A stretch of 64,000 bases of DNA, from contig ML978143.1 of assembly GCA_010015805.1 (NCBI GenBank), positions 124,001-188,000 on the forward strand, read 5' to 3'. Source of the stretch: Rhizodiscina lignyota (lineage: Eukaryota > Ascomycota > Dothideomycetes > Aulographales > Rhizodiscinaceae). This document shows positions 47,408 to 58,485 of the stretch, one piece after another (positions within the stretch are counted from its first letter, which is position 1; each line of letters starts with the position of its first letter). The translations under genes were made by a program, and so were the position numbers. The notes below the pieces were generated by a model. It ran no database searches, was not told where the DNA came from, and saw only the letters and a list, made by a program, of their open reading frames with translations.

Positions 47408-50101
47408 ATGGAAGACTCCACACCTGGGCCGCAACCAGCCTTGGACGCGACAGAGCCTCAGAGAAGACGACCACACGCCCTCGCACAGATCGGATATGGC
47501 TCAATGGCCGAGTCCGACATAGCCACCTCGTCGGGTGCATCGGGGGACGAACTCCAAGAAGCCCAGAAGACATCCCTCGAAGATGCTCGCTCAATCATTG
47601 AGGTCAGCATCAGCCAGGCTCAAGCACGCCTGACATCTTCACAAACCCCTGCAGCAGAAAAGGCGGCAGCATTGAGGGATGGCGGGGGATATTTCAGCGA
47701 CAGCTGGACGCCAGCTGAAGCGGATGGTCAGAGCCTGCTGGAAGAGGTACCGAGCTCGGTAGAACAGCACGTAGACATAGCGAAATCGGATGTACACGAT
47801 GGAAAAGAACAATTTCCATCACTCCAAACTACCCCTCCTGTACAACTCCAGAGACAACAGCTACCTGCACCATGGCAGGCCACGACCCGTCGGAAGGCAT
47901 CGAGGTCTGAAGCGATCAGGAACTCTATCAGCGAAGCATTCTTGCAGCATACTCGGAAATCGTCCTTCGGCGAAATGACCCGAAGATTTAACAACCTCAG
48001 CCTGCCTTCTCTCCCTAGAAGCTTCACATTGTCCAGCCTCGTTCCATCAATTCCATCTTTCGACGGGTCTAGTGCTTCAAAGGATGGTATGCTTGGCAGT
48101 CGCAATACCAATCTTACTTCACATGGCTCCTCTCCTGGACGAGCACTTCCTGACTCCGAAGACTCGAGGACGCGGCAAAGGCTACCCCAAAGACGCTCAA
48201 CAATATCAGTGACCTCTGATCGCTCACTACCTCCAGCCAACTTATCAACTCCTCAAGCGTCTCAAATGCGCAGTCCCCCGATATCTCGAAGAGACGCAGG
48301 CGATCCCATTGCCCGACTTCGGCGCGCAGCGTCCGATGATTCCTTGCTCCTCAGGAGAACAATGTCCATGGTCTCCTTAGGCGACGATACTCGGTTCGAA
48401 AATGTTCAGGAGCAAATAAATAGTCGGATCAAGGCTATCAGAGACACCCTACAAGATGTCGACTTCCGACTTCCCTCCCTACCGTCAATCAGTACCTTTA
48501 GTTTCACATCGTCGAAAGGCGACTCCTCACCAGATGGCCAAGCTCACGCGAGGGATACTACACCATCCATCCCTTCATCGGCCAAGTATAAACCAACACC
48601 TGCAGAAGAAAGGTTTACACGCGCAATATCTCAATTAGAAGGTGATGTGGTATTGCTCGGAGGCTACCGAGGCTCAACTTTGCGTTCTGCGGAGCCTCCG
48701 AACCGTAGACTTTGGATACCTTTGAAAGTGCCAATGGCATTGAGAAAAGTTAATCTGGAGCTTGGCCTGAAACCTGAGGATGAGGAGACCGAGGCACAGC
48801 GCATCTATCCCGATGGTATGTTAAGCCATATCGGCCCATTCGATATATCGCGGAAGCTGCTCAGACGGCTTCGTGCGTCTCCGAATGTTCACAAAGGGAT
48901 TTTACGAGTTCACGACTGGGGCTACGACTGGCGATTGGGCCCTCATCTCATCACTAAGAAATTCATCGAATTTCTTCGAAGCCTACCATGCAACCAGCCT
49001 GGGAGCAAGCAAGGTGCGACAGTCATTGCTCACAGCTTAGGAGGCCTCATTACTCGTCATGCAGTGAACCAGCATCCTGAGTTATTTGCAGGCGTCTTGT
49101 ATGCAGCGGTGCCTCAGACTGCAGTGAACATTCTAGGACCATTGCGGAATGGCGACGATGTGGGCCTCAGCTCCCGTGTCTTCACGGCACAAGTAAACTT
49201 CTCAATCCGTACCAGCTTTATCCTCCTCCCTCTTGACGGCAAATGTTTCATTGATAAGACTACCAAACAAGAATATCCCGTCGACTTTTTCGACCCCAAT
49301 GACTGGATCGAGCATTGCTGGTCCCCGGTTATCGCGCGACCGCAGCCGTCCCTGAAATCGTCCAATGCCCTGAGCGGACTCGTTGACTCGGTTGGTGGCC
49401 TGCTGCCCACCCTAACTGGCTTCGGAAGGCGCAGCTCTGTTAGAGTTAAAAGCAATGCTCCAAAGTCCCCCATGTCCACCTCCGACAAGATGGCCGCGAA
49501 AGCAGCCCATACAGCCGCTACCCTCGGAGAAGCTGCGACAGCTACGATACCATCTGGTATCCTTCCACAAATAGGCCCACATAACGACATGCATCAGCTA
49601 GCCAGCGCAATCGACTCGTCGAACGTCGCCACTACCGTTACCATCCCGTATCCAGATGCGATCGAATACCTTACTCGTACACTTGCCGATGTGAAGCGCT
49701 TCAAGCAGGAGCTGGCTCATAATCCTGCTCATGAGAGAGCTAATCTGTACCCTCCGCACGCCGTTCTCTTCGGCAAGAACGAACCTACCGTCGTCGGTGC
49801 TAAGGTCGAGGGAAGAGACGGGATTAAGCGTACCGACGCGTATGACAACCTTGCTTTCGGCAGCGGTGACGGAGTCGTCCTTGCGAAGGCGGCCCAGCTT
49901 CCGGAAGGCTACAAGGCCGTCCACGGAGGTATTGTTGATAGTGATAAGGGCCATGTGAGTGTACTTGGAGATCTTGAGGCTGTTGGACAATGCCTGCTGG
50001 CGTTGCAGAAGGGCAGGAGAATGGGCGTTGGATTGGGGGTCAAAAAGAAGGAGGGCTCGGCAGCGACTGAGCCGAAGAAGAAGAAATCTACCAAGCATTG
50101 A
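47408..50101 (+). CDS. LCAT-like alpha/beta hydrolase with long disordered N-terminus
   Basis: 897 aa, single exon. Residues 1-400 are Ser/Pro-rich with many SxxS stretches, likely phosphorylated and disordered. The hydrolase domain starts near 405 (AISQLEGDVVLLGGYRGSTL) and continues NRRLWIPLKVPMALRKVNL, DGMLSHIGPFDISRKL and RVHDWGYDWRLGPHL, as in lecithin:cholesterol acyltransferase relatives. The nucleophile is in VIAHSLGGLITRHAV (Ser near 543; Ala replaces the first Gly of GxSxG). Candidate Asp and His are in FGSGDGVVLAKAA and SDKGHVSVLGD. A Lys-rich tail ends KKKKSTKH. Probably a cytosolic or membrane-associated lipid acyl hydrolase; substrate unknown. Confidence 0.85.
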   Translation: MEDSTPGPQPALDATEPQRRRPHALAQIGYGSMAESDIATSSGASGDELQEAQKTSLEDARSIIEVSISQAQARLTSSQTPAAEKAAALRDGGGYFSDSWTPAEADGQSLLEEVPSSVEQHVDIAKSDVHDGKEQFPSLQTTPPVQLQRQQLPAPWQATTRRKASRSEAIRNSISEAFLQHTRKSSFGEMTRRFNNLSLPSLPRSFTLSSLVPSIPSFDGSSASKDGMLGSRNTNLTSHGSSPGRALPDSEDSRTRQRLPQRRSTISVTSDRSLPPANLSTPQASQMRSPPISRRDAGDPIARLRRAASDDSLLLRRTMSMVSLGDDTRFENVQEQINSRIKAIRDTLQDVDFRLPSLPSISTFSFTSSKGDSSPDGQAHARDTTPSIPSSAKYKPTPAEERFTRAISQLEGDVVLLGGYRGSTLRSAEPPNRRLWIPLKVPMALRKVNLELGLKPEDEETEAQRIYPDGMLSHIGPFDISRKLLRRLRASPNVHKGILRVHDWGYDWRLGPHLITKKFIEFLRSLPCNQPGSKQGATVIAHSLGGLITRHAVNQHPELFAGVLYAAVPQTAVNILGPLRNGDDVGLSSRVFTAQVNFSIRTSFILLPLDGKCFIDKTTKQEYPVDFFDPNDWIEHCWSPVIARPQPSLKSSNALSGLVDSVGGLLPTLTGFGRRSSVRVKSNAPKSPMSTSDKMAAKAAHTAATLGEAATATIPSGILPQIGPHNDMHQLASAIDSSNVATTVTIPYPDAIEYLTRTLADVKRFKQELAHNPAHERANLYPPHAVLFGKNEPTVVGAKVEGRDGIKRTDAYDNLAFGSGDGVVLAKAAQLPEGYKAVHGGIVDSDKGHVSVLGDLEAVGQCLLALQKGRRMGVGLGVKKKEGSAATEPKKKKSTKH

Positions 50102-50611
50102 GCGGCCATGCGGATTCTGGTTTTGACAAGCATAGATACCCATTAGATGAGCGTATGCTCGAATGCAAAATGTAAAGCCTTGAAGTTGTGCAAATCAGGA
50201 GGCTTTTCTAATTTGAACTGCAATGCAACACAATCGATTACAGTGGAAGCCATTTTAATAATTCACTCCATCTCCAACCTCACCGAAATAATTGATTTCG
50301 TTTCTACCTGTGGCGGTGCATTCTCCACAGTCTGACAGGGGAGCTTGGTGGGAGCTTTGAACACCTGGACTTTTCAACATGCCAGCCCCAAATTTATCGA
50401 TTGGCTACTTGTCGTCAACACGCTCATTTCTGGACATCTGGCAACACCCTTTAGAAGGCACTCGAATCCCGCGGGACCTGTATAAGATTCATGTCCGCCT
50501 ATTCAATGTCAAATTAACTTCTTTTCATTCCCTTCAACACACTTATCTGTCGCAAATACGCCACACGCGACCCTCCACCGTCTCTCCAAAATAATTTCCA
50601 CGATACACAAT
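50102..50611. promoter_or_regulatory. Intergenic, LHS1 promoter
   Basis: About 510 bp. It includes a pyrimidine-rich leader (50510-50590) just ahead of the LHS1 ATG. No gene seen. Confidence 0.4.
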
Positions 50612-53600
50612 ATGCTACCACCAGGCCGTCGGCGCATCTCTACCCTCCCTCTCGCTATCCTCGCCCTCCTCCTCTTCACCTCCACCGCCTCAGCCGCATC
50701 TGCAGTCCTTGGAATCGACCTAGGCACCGAATACATCAAAGCCGCCCTCGTGAAACCTGGCATTCCCCTCGAAATCGTCCTCTCTCGAGACTCCAAACGC
50801 AAAGAAGCCGTTGCCGTGGCGTTCAAACCAGCAGGCACCGGCAGAAATGTCAAGGTCGCAGAGGGTGAATACCCAGAACGCCTGTACGGCAGCGATGCCA
50901 TGGCGCTCACCGCGCGGCGACCAGACGATGTCTATGTCAACTTGAAGCAGTTGCTTGGACTGCCGATAGATGCGGCTGAGGTAAAGGAATACCAGAGCAG
51001 ATATCCTGCGCTGCAGGTTGTCAAGCAGGAAGGGCGCGACGCCGTTAGCTTCGAGAGCCCGAGCTTCAACAAGCTGGACGTGCCATTCTCAATCGAGGAG
51101 ATTCTCGCTATGGAGCTCAAGAACGTCAGGCAGAATGCGCAAACGCTAGCCGGGAAAGGCCACGCAATCAACAACGCAGTCTTTACGATCCCAGCGTTCT
51201 ACACTGCTGACGAGCGGCGCGCCGTGGAGCTCGCGGCCGATTTGGCGGGCTTGAAAGTGCTCGGCATGGTCACGGATGGCCTGGCGGTTGGTATTAACTA
51301 TGCGACGACCAGGACGTTCCCGAGCATCAATGAAGCGGCGAAGGATGGGACGATGGGCAAGCCGGAGCATCATATGGTTTTCGATATGGGAGCGGGTTCG
51401 ACGACTGCGACAGTGTTAAAGATGCAAGGACGGACGGTGAAGGACGTTGGCCGTTTCAACAAGACAATCCAAGAGGTCATGGTTTTGGGCAGCGCATGGG
51501 ATAAGACGCTTGGTGGAGATACATTAAACAGGGCCATCGTTGCGGACATGGTAGGCCAGTTTGTGGACTCGTCTGCAGCGAAGAGCGCTGGTGTAGAGGC
51601 GGAGAAAGTCAAGGCTCATGGCCGCGCGAATGCAAAGCTGTGGAAAGATGCTGAGCGTCTCAGACAAGTCTTGAGCGCCAATCAGGAGGCAAGCGCTAGC
51701 TTTGAGGGACTCTTCGAGGACGTTGATTTCCGGTACAAACTCTCCAGAGGACAGTTCGAAGAGCTGGGATCCAACTTTGCGGAGCGCATCGACAAGCCTA
51801 TCACGCAGGCGCTTGAAGCAGCGAAACTGAAGATGGAGGATCTCGACTCCATCATTTTGCACGGAGGCGCAGTTAGAACACCAATGATTCAAAAGAAGCT
51901 GGAATCTCTTGTTGGGGGAGACGCGAGCAAGCTGAGGAGTAATGTCAATGCCGATGAGGCCGCCGTGTTTGGAGCCGCTTTCAAAGGAGCTGGATTGAGT
52001 CCCAGCTTCAGAGTTAAAGAGATCAAGGATACTGATGCCGCGAGTTACACTGCTGGCATCCGCTACATGGTCGATGGCAAAGAGAAGTCGCAGAAACTGT
52101 TCATTCCAACCAGCTTAATCGGTGCTGCCAAGCAAGTAACGCTGAAGAACTTGGACGATGTCGACTTTACGCTCTTCCAGCAAGTCCCAGCGGGCGAGAG
52201 ACCAGTCGTCAAGATACAGACAACCAATTTGACGGACTCAGTTAAGCAGCTGGTCGACAAGTTTAGCTGCGCGAAAGAGGAGATTGCAACTAAATTCAGC
52301 ATCAGACTTGATCCCGTGAATGGACTGCCGGAGGTTGTTCAAGGTACCGTGAGCTGCGAAATTGACGACGCGAAGAAAGGCAGCATTGCAGACAATGTAA
52401 AGGGTCTCTTTGGATTCGGTTCGAAGAAAGAGAAGGGCTCTCAAGAGGTGTTCAAGGACGGATTTAGTCCGGAGGAGCTCGGTCAACAGGCTGAGTCGTC
52501 GGAAACAGAGGCTTCAAAGTCCTCTTCCTCAACCCAAATCCTATCATCATCTGCAACGGCGGAAGCCAAATCAGAGACTCTGAAGAAGCGAACTGAAACT
52601 GTTAATATCGCATTCGTTACTACACCACAGGGCCTTGAATCGCCGTCAGAGAAGGAACTGAAGCGGATGAAGGACCGGTAAGCTTTAGCCGTTGAAAGGC
52701 GTATTCTCATTAATGCTAATTGCCAATAGGTTGACTGCATTTGACGCATCCGATGCTGCTCGAGTGCAGCGATCTGATCTGCTCAACTCACTAGAAGCTC
52801 TCACCTACCGCGTCCGCGATTGGCTCGAAGATGCAGCTTTCACCGCATCGGCCACCGCATCGGAACAAAGCTCCCTAAAGGCCCTTGCCAAGGAGGCCGG
52901 TGAATGGATTTATGGAGATGGAGCACACGCCAATGTGAAAGCGCTCAAGGAGAAATTGAAGGGCCTGAACGACATCCTTGGACCCATCCAGAAGCGGCGA
53001 GATGAGGCAACCAAGCGACCGGAGCAAATTAAACTCCTCCAGGATGCCCTGGATCAAACCAAGGCCATGGCTGCGGTCGTGAAGGAATCCTTGGAAGAGG
53101 CAGCCGCGAAAGCCAAGGAAGAAGGTGAGGCAGCACTGTCCGCAGCAGAGGCATCTGCTTCCTCTGTGGCTTCCGCGGCTTCGGAAGAGGCTTCCTCTGC
53201 AACTTCTGCTGTGGAAGGGGATGAATCATCTTCATCTTCATCTTCCGCTACTGCAAGTCCGTCACCCTCTGCGTCACCCGAGAGCTTCTTCCCTACGTAC
53301 ACTCCCGAGGATCTCACAGCAATCACATCCGTATACGACGACATTTCCGAGTGGCTGTCCGAGAAGCTCGCGTTGCAGCAGAAGCTCGGGCCCTCAGACG
53401 ACCCCGCAGTGCTTTCGACGGATCTGGAAGCAAAAGCAAAGGAGCTGAACAAGGCGCTTATGGACGTGATTCAGCGGAAGATCTACACGCCCCCGAAGAA
53501 GCCGAAGAGCAAGTCTTCGAAGTCGACAAAGTCGAAGACGAAGAGCAAGGGCAAGAAGGACAAAACATTGTCCGATACGAAGGAGGCGGAGGCAAAGACT

Positions 53601-53672
53601 TCTGAAGCAGCGGGTCCCACGCCGGAAGCAGACCCCTCTGCTGCGAATCCGCCGAAGCATGAGGAGTTGTAA
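50612..53672 (+). CDS. LHS1: ER lumenal Hsp70-like chaperone Lhs1 (GRP170 type)
   Basis: Large ER chaperone of the Hsp110/GRP170 branch, nucleotide-exchange partner of Kar2/BiP in protein import and folding. Exons: 50612-52677 and 52730-53672 (52-nt phase-2 intron), giving 1002 aa. The signal peptide covers residues 1-31 (ILALLLFTSTASAASA). The ATPase domain begins VLGIDLGTEYIKAAL, with FDMGAGSTTATVL as phosphate-2 loop and IILHGGAVRTPMIQKKLE as the adenosine motif. The substrate and helical domains follow, separated by Ser/Glu-rich linkers. The protein ends HEEL, a variant of the HDEL retrieval signal. Acidic and Lys-rich low-complexity tracts before the end are normal for the family. Confidence 0.95.
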
Positions 53673-54117
53673 ATTTCGGGGCCATTGAATGGAATTGTCC
53701 CGCGAGGGGCTTGGTCATGAGCTAGTCTTGCATACCCTGGAGTCTGGAAGATCAATGTTTTAGAAGGCGTGAATTGTTTCGAAACCTGTCACATTCTTTT
53801 TTTCAACTTGTGTGTTTTGAAATGTGATGTGATGTGACTGTGTCGTGGGGAAGATAGGCGAGGCAAGCCATGCTTGCAGCCATGCTTGCCCCTGATTTCC
53901 AGATGAGCCGATCTTTAAGCCACCACAGTCGAGTCCTTGACGCGTCAAAATTTCCTTTAATTTCCGTCACGTGCTCACGCGTTTTGGTATTCCGCAGTTT
54001 ATCTCTTATACTTTCGTCGATATTGGAACATCCATTCAACACTGAAGAAAGCTCAAAACGGCTAAAAGCAAATACTCATCAGCGGCTACGTCTAATTCAA
54101 CTTTTCCGAAGACCCCA
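53673..54117. promoter_or_regulatory. Promoter of array gene A with MCB-type elements
   Basis: 445 bp between LHS1 and array gene A. Two exact ACGCGT sites lie at 53940-53945 (inside the perfect palindrome TTGACGCGTCAA, 53937-53948) and 53977-53982, with a CACGTG between them. ACGCGT is the MluI cell-cycle box bound by MBF in yeasts; its use here is inference. Confidence 0.5.
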
Positions 54118-56307
54118 ATGACTTCTGGAACCTCGAAAGGTTCGCGCACGTACAAGGCAGAGTTCTTGCCACCAACGAAGCCAAAACGAACGCGACTTCT
54201 TGAGGATGACCAACACGATCTTATTGACCAAGCAGATCGCCAGACTCTTCGCTATTATGCCAACAGAATCAAGAATGCAAGACCGGACTTGCGTCAAATG
54301 CTGTATCAATTTCTCTGCCAAGAATTGCCCAAAGAGGACTTGCGGACGAACTCCCCCCACCCAATGTGAGTAGTAACAGTCCCGCATTTCAAGGTAGCAC
54401 TAACTTTGTCGACAGCACTTCATCCGCAGCCTCGCACTCTGTCGTTCAATCCACTTCATCTGTATTCCCACAGTCTCTGCGCGTAGCGCGGCACCGACCA
54501 TCCTCGCCAGTAATCTTAGACCTGGGTGAAGGGTCGAGTGCAGATAACAGTCCTGCTCAATCCCCTATTTTTGATTCTCCAGAGGATGAGGGACGCCGAT
54601 TTTTATCAAGCCCAACATACAATTCGGATAGTATTACTACTCCTGCGCCTTCGAAACATTCGGCAAACGTAACTAGCAGCTCACAAATCAGAAGCAGTCC
54701 ACCACAAAATTCAGGACTGGTAGCAGGATCGTCTCGGTGTCTGATCCGTGCCGACACAGACGACTGGCAACCGCCGCAGGATATCGACGATTGGGCCATC
54801 TTTGCGAGACTGGACAGCACTCCCAGAAGTCAGCGGAGAAGTTCATCGCGGTATGAAGCCACACGTAATAGTCCATTAGGATCGTCTCCGGCTCATGACA
54901 AGATGACGAGAGATGTTGCTCAGAGTGCTTCAAACTCTGTCTCGACTCCTCGTTCCGTTCAGGCGGGAGGTGTTGAGCATCATTCTTCAAAATCGACACT
55001 TACATCCGAAGCGCATCCCAAAGCAAGTTCCGTGAGGGTTGCCCAAAGGCGAACAATTTCCCATGTATCTGAAACTCCTTGTCTAGTAGAACAATCTTCC
55101 TCATCGTTGAAGAGAAAGGGAGAAGAACCTCAGTACATAATGCAGCAGAAGTTAGGCTCTACAACTGGAAATAGGAGCTCTTCTCCAGAATCCAACAATC
55201 AACAGGATGCGTCAGAGGCGGAAAGGCTTCTTCAGATGTTCGGGCCTAGGACTCATCGGCGTGCTGAAGGCACTGTCAACGCTACACCACAAATGCACGA
55301 TCGTCATGCCGCAAAAGATGCAAGTGCGCCTTCACCGAAGAGGCAATCGTGCCGCTCTCTCACGCAAAGACCTCATTCTCAGCACAGGAGAGCGCCCACC
55401 ACGTTAGATTCACAATGCAGTGAACAGGACTCGGAGGTAGTACGTGCGATACTTCAAACATCGTCCAGCAACAAAGGCAAGATGCCAATGCCAGTTACTA
55501 CAACTACAATGTCTGGTAATTTTACCAACCAATCTGAGTCTTCATCTTCAATAGCGGCTCAATCCCTCCAGGCTGGGTCTACGTCAAAGTCACATGCTGG
55601 AACTCGAACTATGCGTGATGGAAAGGTACCTGACGGGCCCTTACTCGTTACCAACGACTTCCACGATCAGAACAAAAGGTGCGCAACGTGTCCACCAGAT
55701 CCCAGAGCAAACGGTAGTCGAAAAGCCGGACAGCCTTTGATTTGCAAACACAGACTTCCCCTCTGTGAGACTGCGCCAAATGCACACTGTGCAGAAGGAT
55801 CCGGGAGAGGTGGAAGACAGTGGACCGATTCGGCTGAATCAAAACCTCTGGAACGCAACTCCGAGCGAAACAAGGAAAATAGTAATAACTCGCCCACAAA
55901 AGATCACCTGCAAACGTCGAATATCTCTGCTGTCTCTTCTACCCGGGCGGTGGAGGAACTCAAGCGGAAGTATGAAGACGAGATGTACGTATCTCTGTGC
56001 GCGAACTGTGAAGAATCGCTCTATGTGTATCCTGACCAGACTGACTTCGGCAAATGCTATGGCCATTCGGGTATGACAAAGCCTATTTTCACTCAATATT
56101 GACTGCTCACAGGAATCAGGGAAGAGACAGATTATACGGAAGCATTCGACATGGAAAGACCGCAGAAATTGGACGCATGAGGCAGCATTTCCTGTTCCGC
56201 CAGATGCCATGAAGTGGACATGCTGTAAGAAGGCTGGAACGATGAAACGCTGCAACTACAGAGGGCCGCATGTCCCTGTGGACTCAAAGCGACCCAGGCA
56301 GGATTAA
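54118..56307 (+). CDS. Array protein A, CHORD-like zinc module
   Basis: Unrecognised family; first member of the tandem array. Exons: 54118-54365, 54416-56070, 56120-56307, giving 696 aa. The short helical N-terminal segment is at about 35-70 (DLIDQADRQTLRYYANRIKN, then PDLRQMLYQFL), aligning with the other copies. The middle 500 residues are Ser-rich, with few hydrophobic positions and scattered basic patches. The C-terminal module reads CANCEESLYVYPDQ ... GKCYGHSGK, then KWTCCKKAGTMKRCNYRGPH. The pairs and final C/H fit two zinc sites as in CHORD (YHPG ... W.CC ... GC ... H). The last intron is phase 1 and falls right after the His; acceptor 56119 is required, since the nearer CAG at 56112 leads to an early stop. 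Nuclear role inferred only from composition. Confidence 0.8.
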
Positions 56308-56928
56308 GGCTGTCTATAAGAGAAATAGCCACGTGAATCTTTGGTGTCGCACGTGAGCAACACTTCGACTTATCAGATCAGTGGGCGCACAGTCATGCGT
56401 AGACTTTTCAGTCAAGCGTAGACTCCACACACATTCGTTGGAGTTCTCAGGCCCGCGTGACTTTTCAGTCCTGTGCGTGGTGTCAGTCTTTTGTGATGCA
56501 GACAAGCGCTAATGAAATATCGCGACGCGTTTATCTTACTATGTTTAGTATAAATTTTGCTTTAGTTTGATAATACTAGGCGTTGGTTGGCTTGCCATGA
56601 CCCAACCAGTTACTCTATCCAGCATGCGTGTCACATTATTGTTTGCATCAGTTCAGAGCACATTTCGAGTATGCACAATTTTTCGCACTGAGCACAGCCC
56701 ATGACTCAAATTTACTCTTTAAAGCCCCTTTACTTATTACCCTGTCGTCCCTCAACTGTTTCTCAGCCCCTTAACGCGTGGTATGTTCCCCTCTTCAGCG
56801 CAGTATTCGCGCAACGCTCAACGGGGAAACACTCTGCACATCCGCTTTCGCAGTTATTGAACCGTCATATACCGTCTCTATTTTCTCGCTTTCATCAAGT
56901 CTCATCCACATCCGTTGATGAAGTCAAT
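56308..56928. promoter_or_regulatory. Promoter of array gene B with MCB-type elements
   Basis: 621-bp spacer. Exact ACGCGT at 56525-56530 and 56774-56779, and a pyrimidine-rich leader before the start at 56929. The open frame from 56701 runs through here but is probably untranslated leader. Confidence 0.5.
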
Positions 56929-57924
56929 ATGTTACGTTACAATGGAGGCCCTCACGATCCCCTTGTAAACAGGATGGAATTTGCGTCCACCAGGCAGTTT
57001 CGATTTGCCCTCAAAGAGATGCTCAAACACCACCCGAGTTTGGATGGGTTCATTCTTCCTGTGAATCTTCCAGATGTTCAATCATCATCAGGGTGAGGGC
57101 GATGCAACTGCAGAAGTGCATAATTGGATCTAATGATTCCCAGACATTCGTTGAATGCGACGCCATATCCCTCCGCATTTTCTCGTCGTGTACAGCCGCT
57201 GAGACCTGCGATATTATCGAATTCAACAGTTGCTTCAACCACGTCATCAAGGAGAAAAGCAAACATCACGACGTCCAATACTTCTTCCCAGGAAGTGATT
57301 GACTTGACGAAAGATTCTCCAGTGCGGCGCAGGAATAACCGGAGGACGGAGATTCTATGCCAACCCGGGTCACCTTCAAACCCTTCTGACGCCGAAATGC
57401 CAACATCTTCCACAAGCCCTGGGCACCAGAAGATTGCCGGCGTGTCCACAGTCGCAAAGTCATTTACTACCATCAATCAAGAGACTACGGTCGCTTCTCG
57501 TCGAGCGGACAAGTGCAAACGTAAAGCAACAACAGCGGAGGACATCCCTCCAGACGCGAAAGATCTAGCACCAGAGAGCCCCTCCGTAAAGAAACGGAAG
57601 TCTCCAGGCAAAAAATGTGAGAGATGCAAGTGTATCGTTCCCAGGGAGCAGTTCTCGGAGACATGTTATTACCATAAAGGTAAATTCCGCATATGTATAC
57701 TGAGTGGTCAAGATCTTGTCTACTAACTGAACTTCGCAGAGGAAATATTGAAGGGTGATCAGTGTATTCATCCTTGCTGCAGTCCGGACAGCAATGGATG
57801 TCAAGAGGCAGCGGAACATCGATTTGCCTCCAGAAAATCGAGTACGAGGAAATCGGAGTGTGAAAGACTTCAGGAAGATCTCCGTCTAGTTCCCATGGTT
57901 CGACGCCATCGTCTAATGGCCTGA
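56929..57924 (+). CDS. Array protein B, CHORD-like zinc module
   Basis: Shortest complete member, 294 aa. Exons: 56929-57092, 57144-57679, 57740-57924. N-terminal helical segment NRMEFASTRQFRFALKEMLK, then HHPSLDGFILPV. The middle is Ser/Thr-rich; it contains SQEVIDLTKDSPVRRR, where EVIDLT resembles a SUMO-interacting motif, and several Lys/Arg clusters (KKRKSPGKK) resembling nuclear localisation signals. Zinc module: CERCKCIVPREQFSETCYYHK, continuing after a phase-1 intron as EEILKGDQCIHPCCSPDSNG and CQEAAEH. The first intron is phase 2. The upstream in-frame ATG at 56701 would add 76 residues; I chose 56929 because it follows the pyrimidine-rich leader and matches the other copies' layout. 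Confidence 0.78.
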
Positions 57925-58485
57925 GATATGTGGCAGACAGCAACGACATTGCAATTCCTCATCCGTGTTGCGCATTTTCAGATTACTTCTCCGGATTATA
58001 CAAGTAGTTCGATGTCTTTCACTTTAGCTCATTGCCAGTGAAATTCGATTCTAGTCGAGCTCTTTTGCCATCCAGTATAATACGGGATCACATTTCGAAA
58101 GTGATTACGGAGTGCCATTTTTGAAGCCGCTTGCAGTGATTCCATTCTTTCAGAGCTTTACTTTCCAGTCGAATATAATCGTAAAAATTACGGCCAAGGA
58201 ACCTTCAGGTCGGTAATTCAGGGCTGAAATGTGATGGCTATGAACAGGGTAATACCCCTGAATCAAACAACCACATGGCGCCGATCCTTGCAAGGTGTTA
58301 CACCACAGCGAAAACACGGGGAGACGCGACGTCGCGGCCTCTGCACTTGCCGCGTCAAGCTATCCTTCAGTTTCATTCTTCAAAGACCATACCGACGGCG
58401 CTGTGCACTCCAGCTCTCATCTATCGTTGTTTTGCTTCTAGACTATCTGTCTCGCATCGTCAGCCTCTTACGCTTAGAGTACGCT
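57925..58485. promoter_or_regulatory. Promoter of array gene C with ACGCGA elements
   Basis: 561-bp spacer. ACGCGAC at 58324 overlaps the perfect palindrome CGCGACGTCGCG (58325-58336), and the reverse complement of TTGACGCG lies at 58351-58358. No exact ACGCGT here. Confidence 0.45.

Noticed and set aside
53054-53452. 132-codon antisense frame in LHS1
   Set aside because: Shadow of the Ala/Ser/Glu-rich C-terminal part of LHS1.
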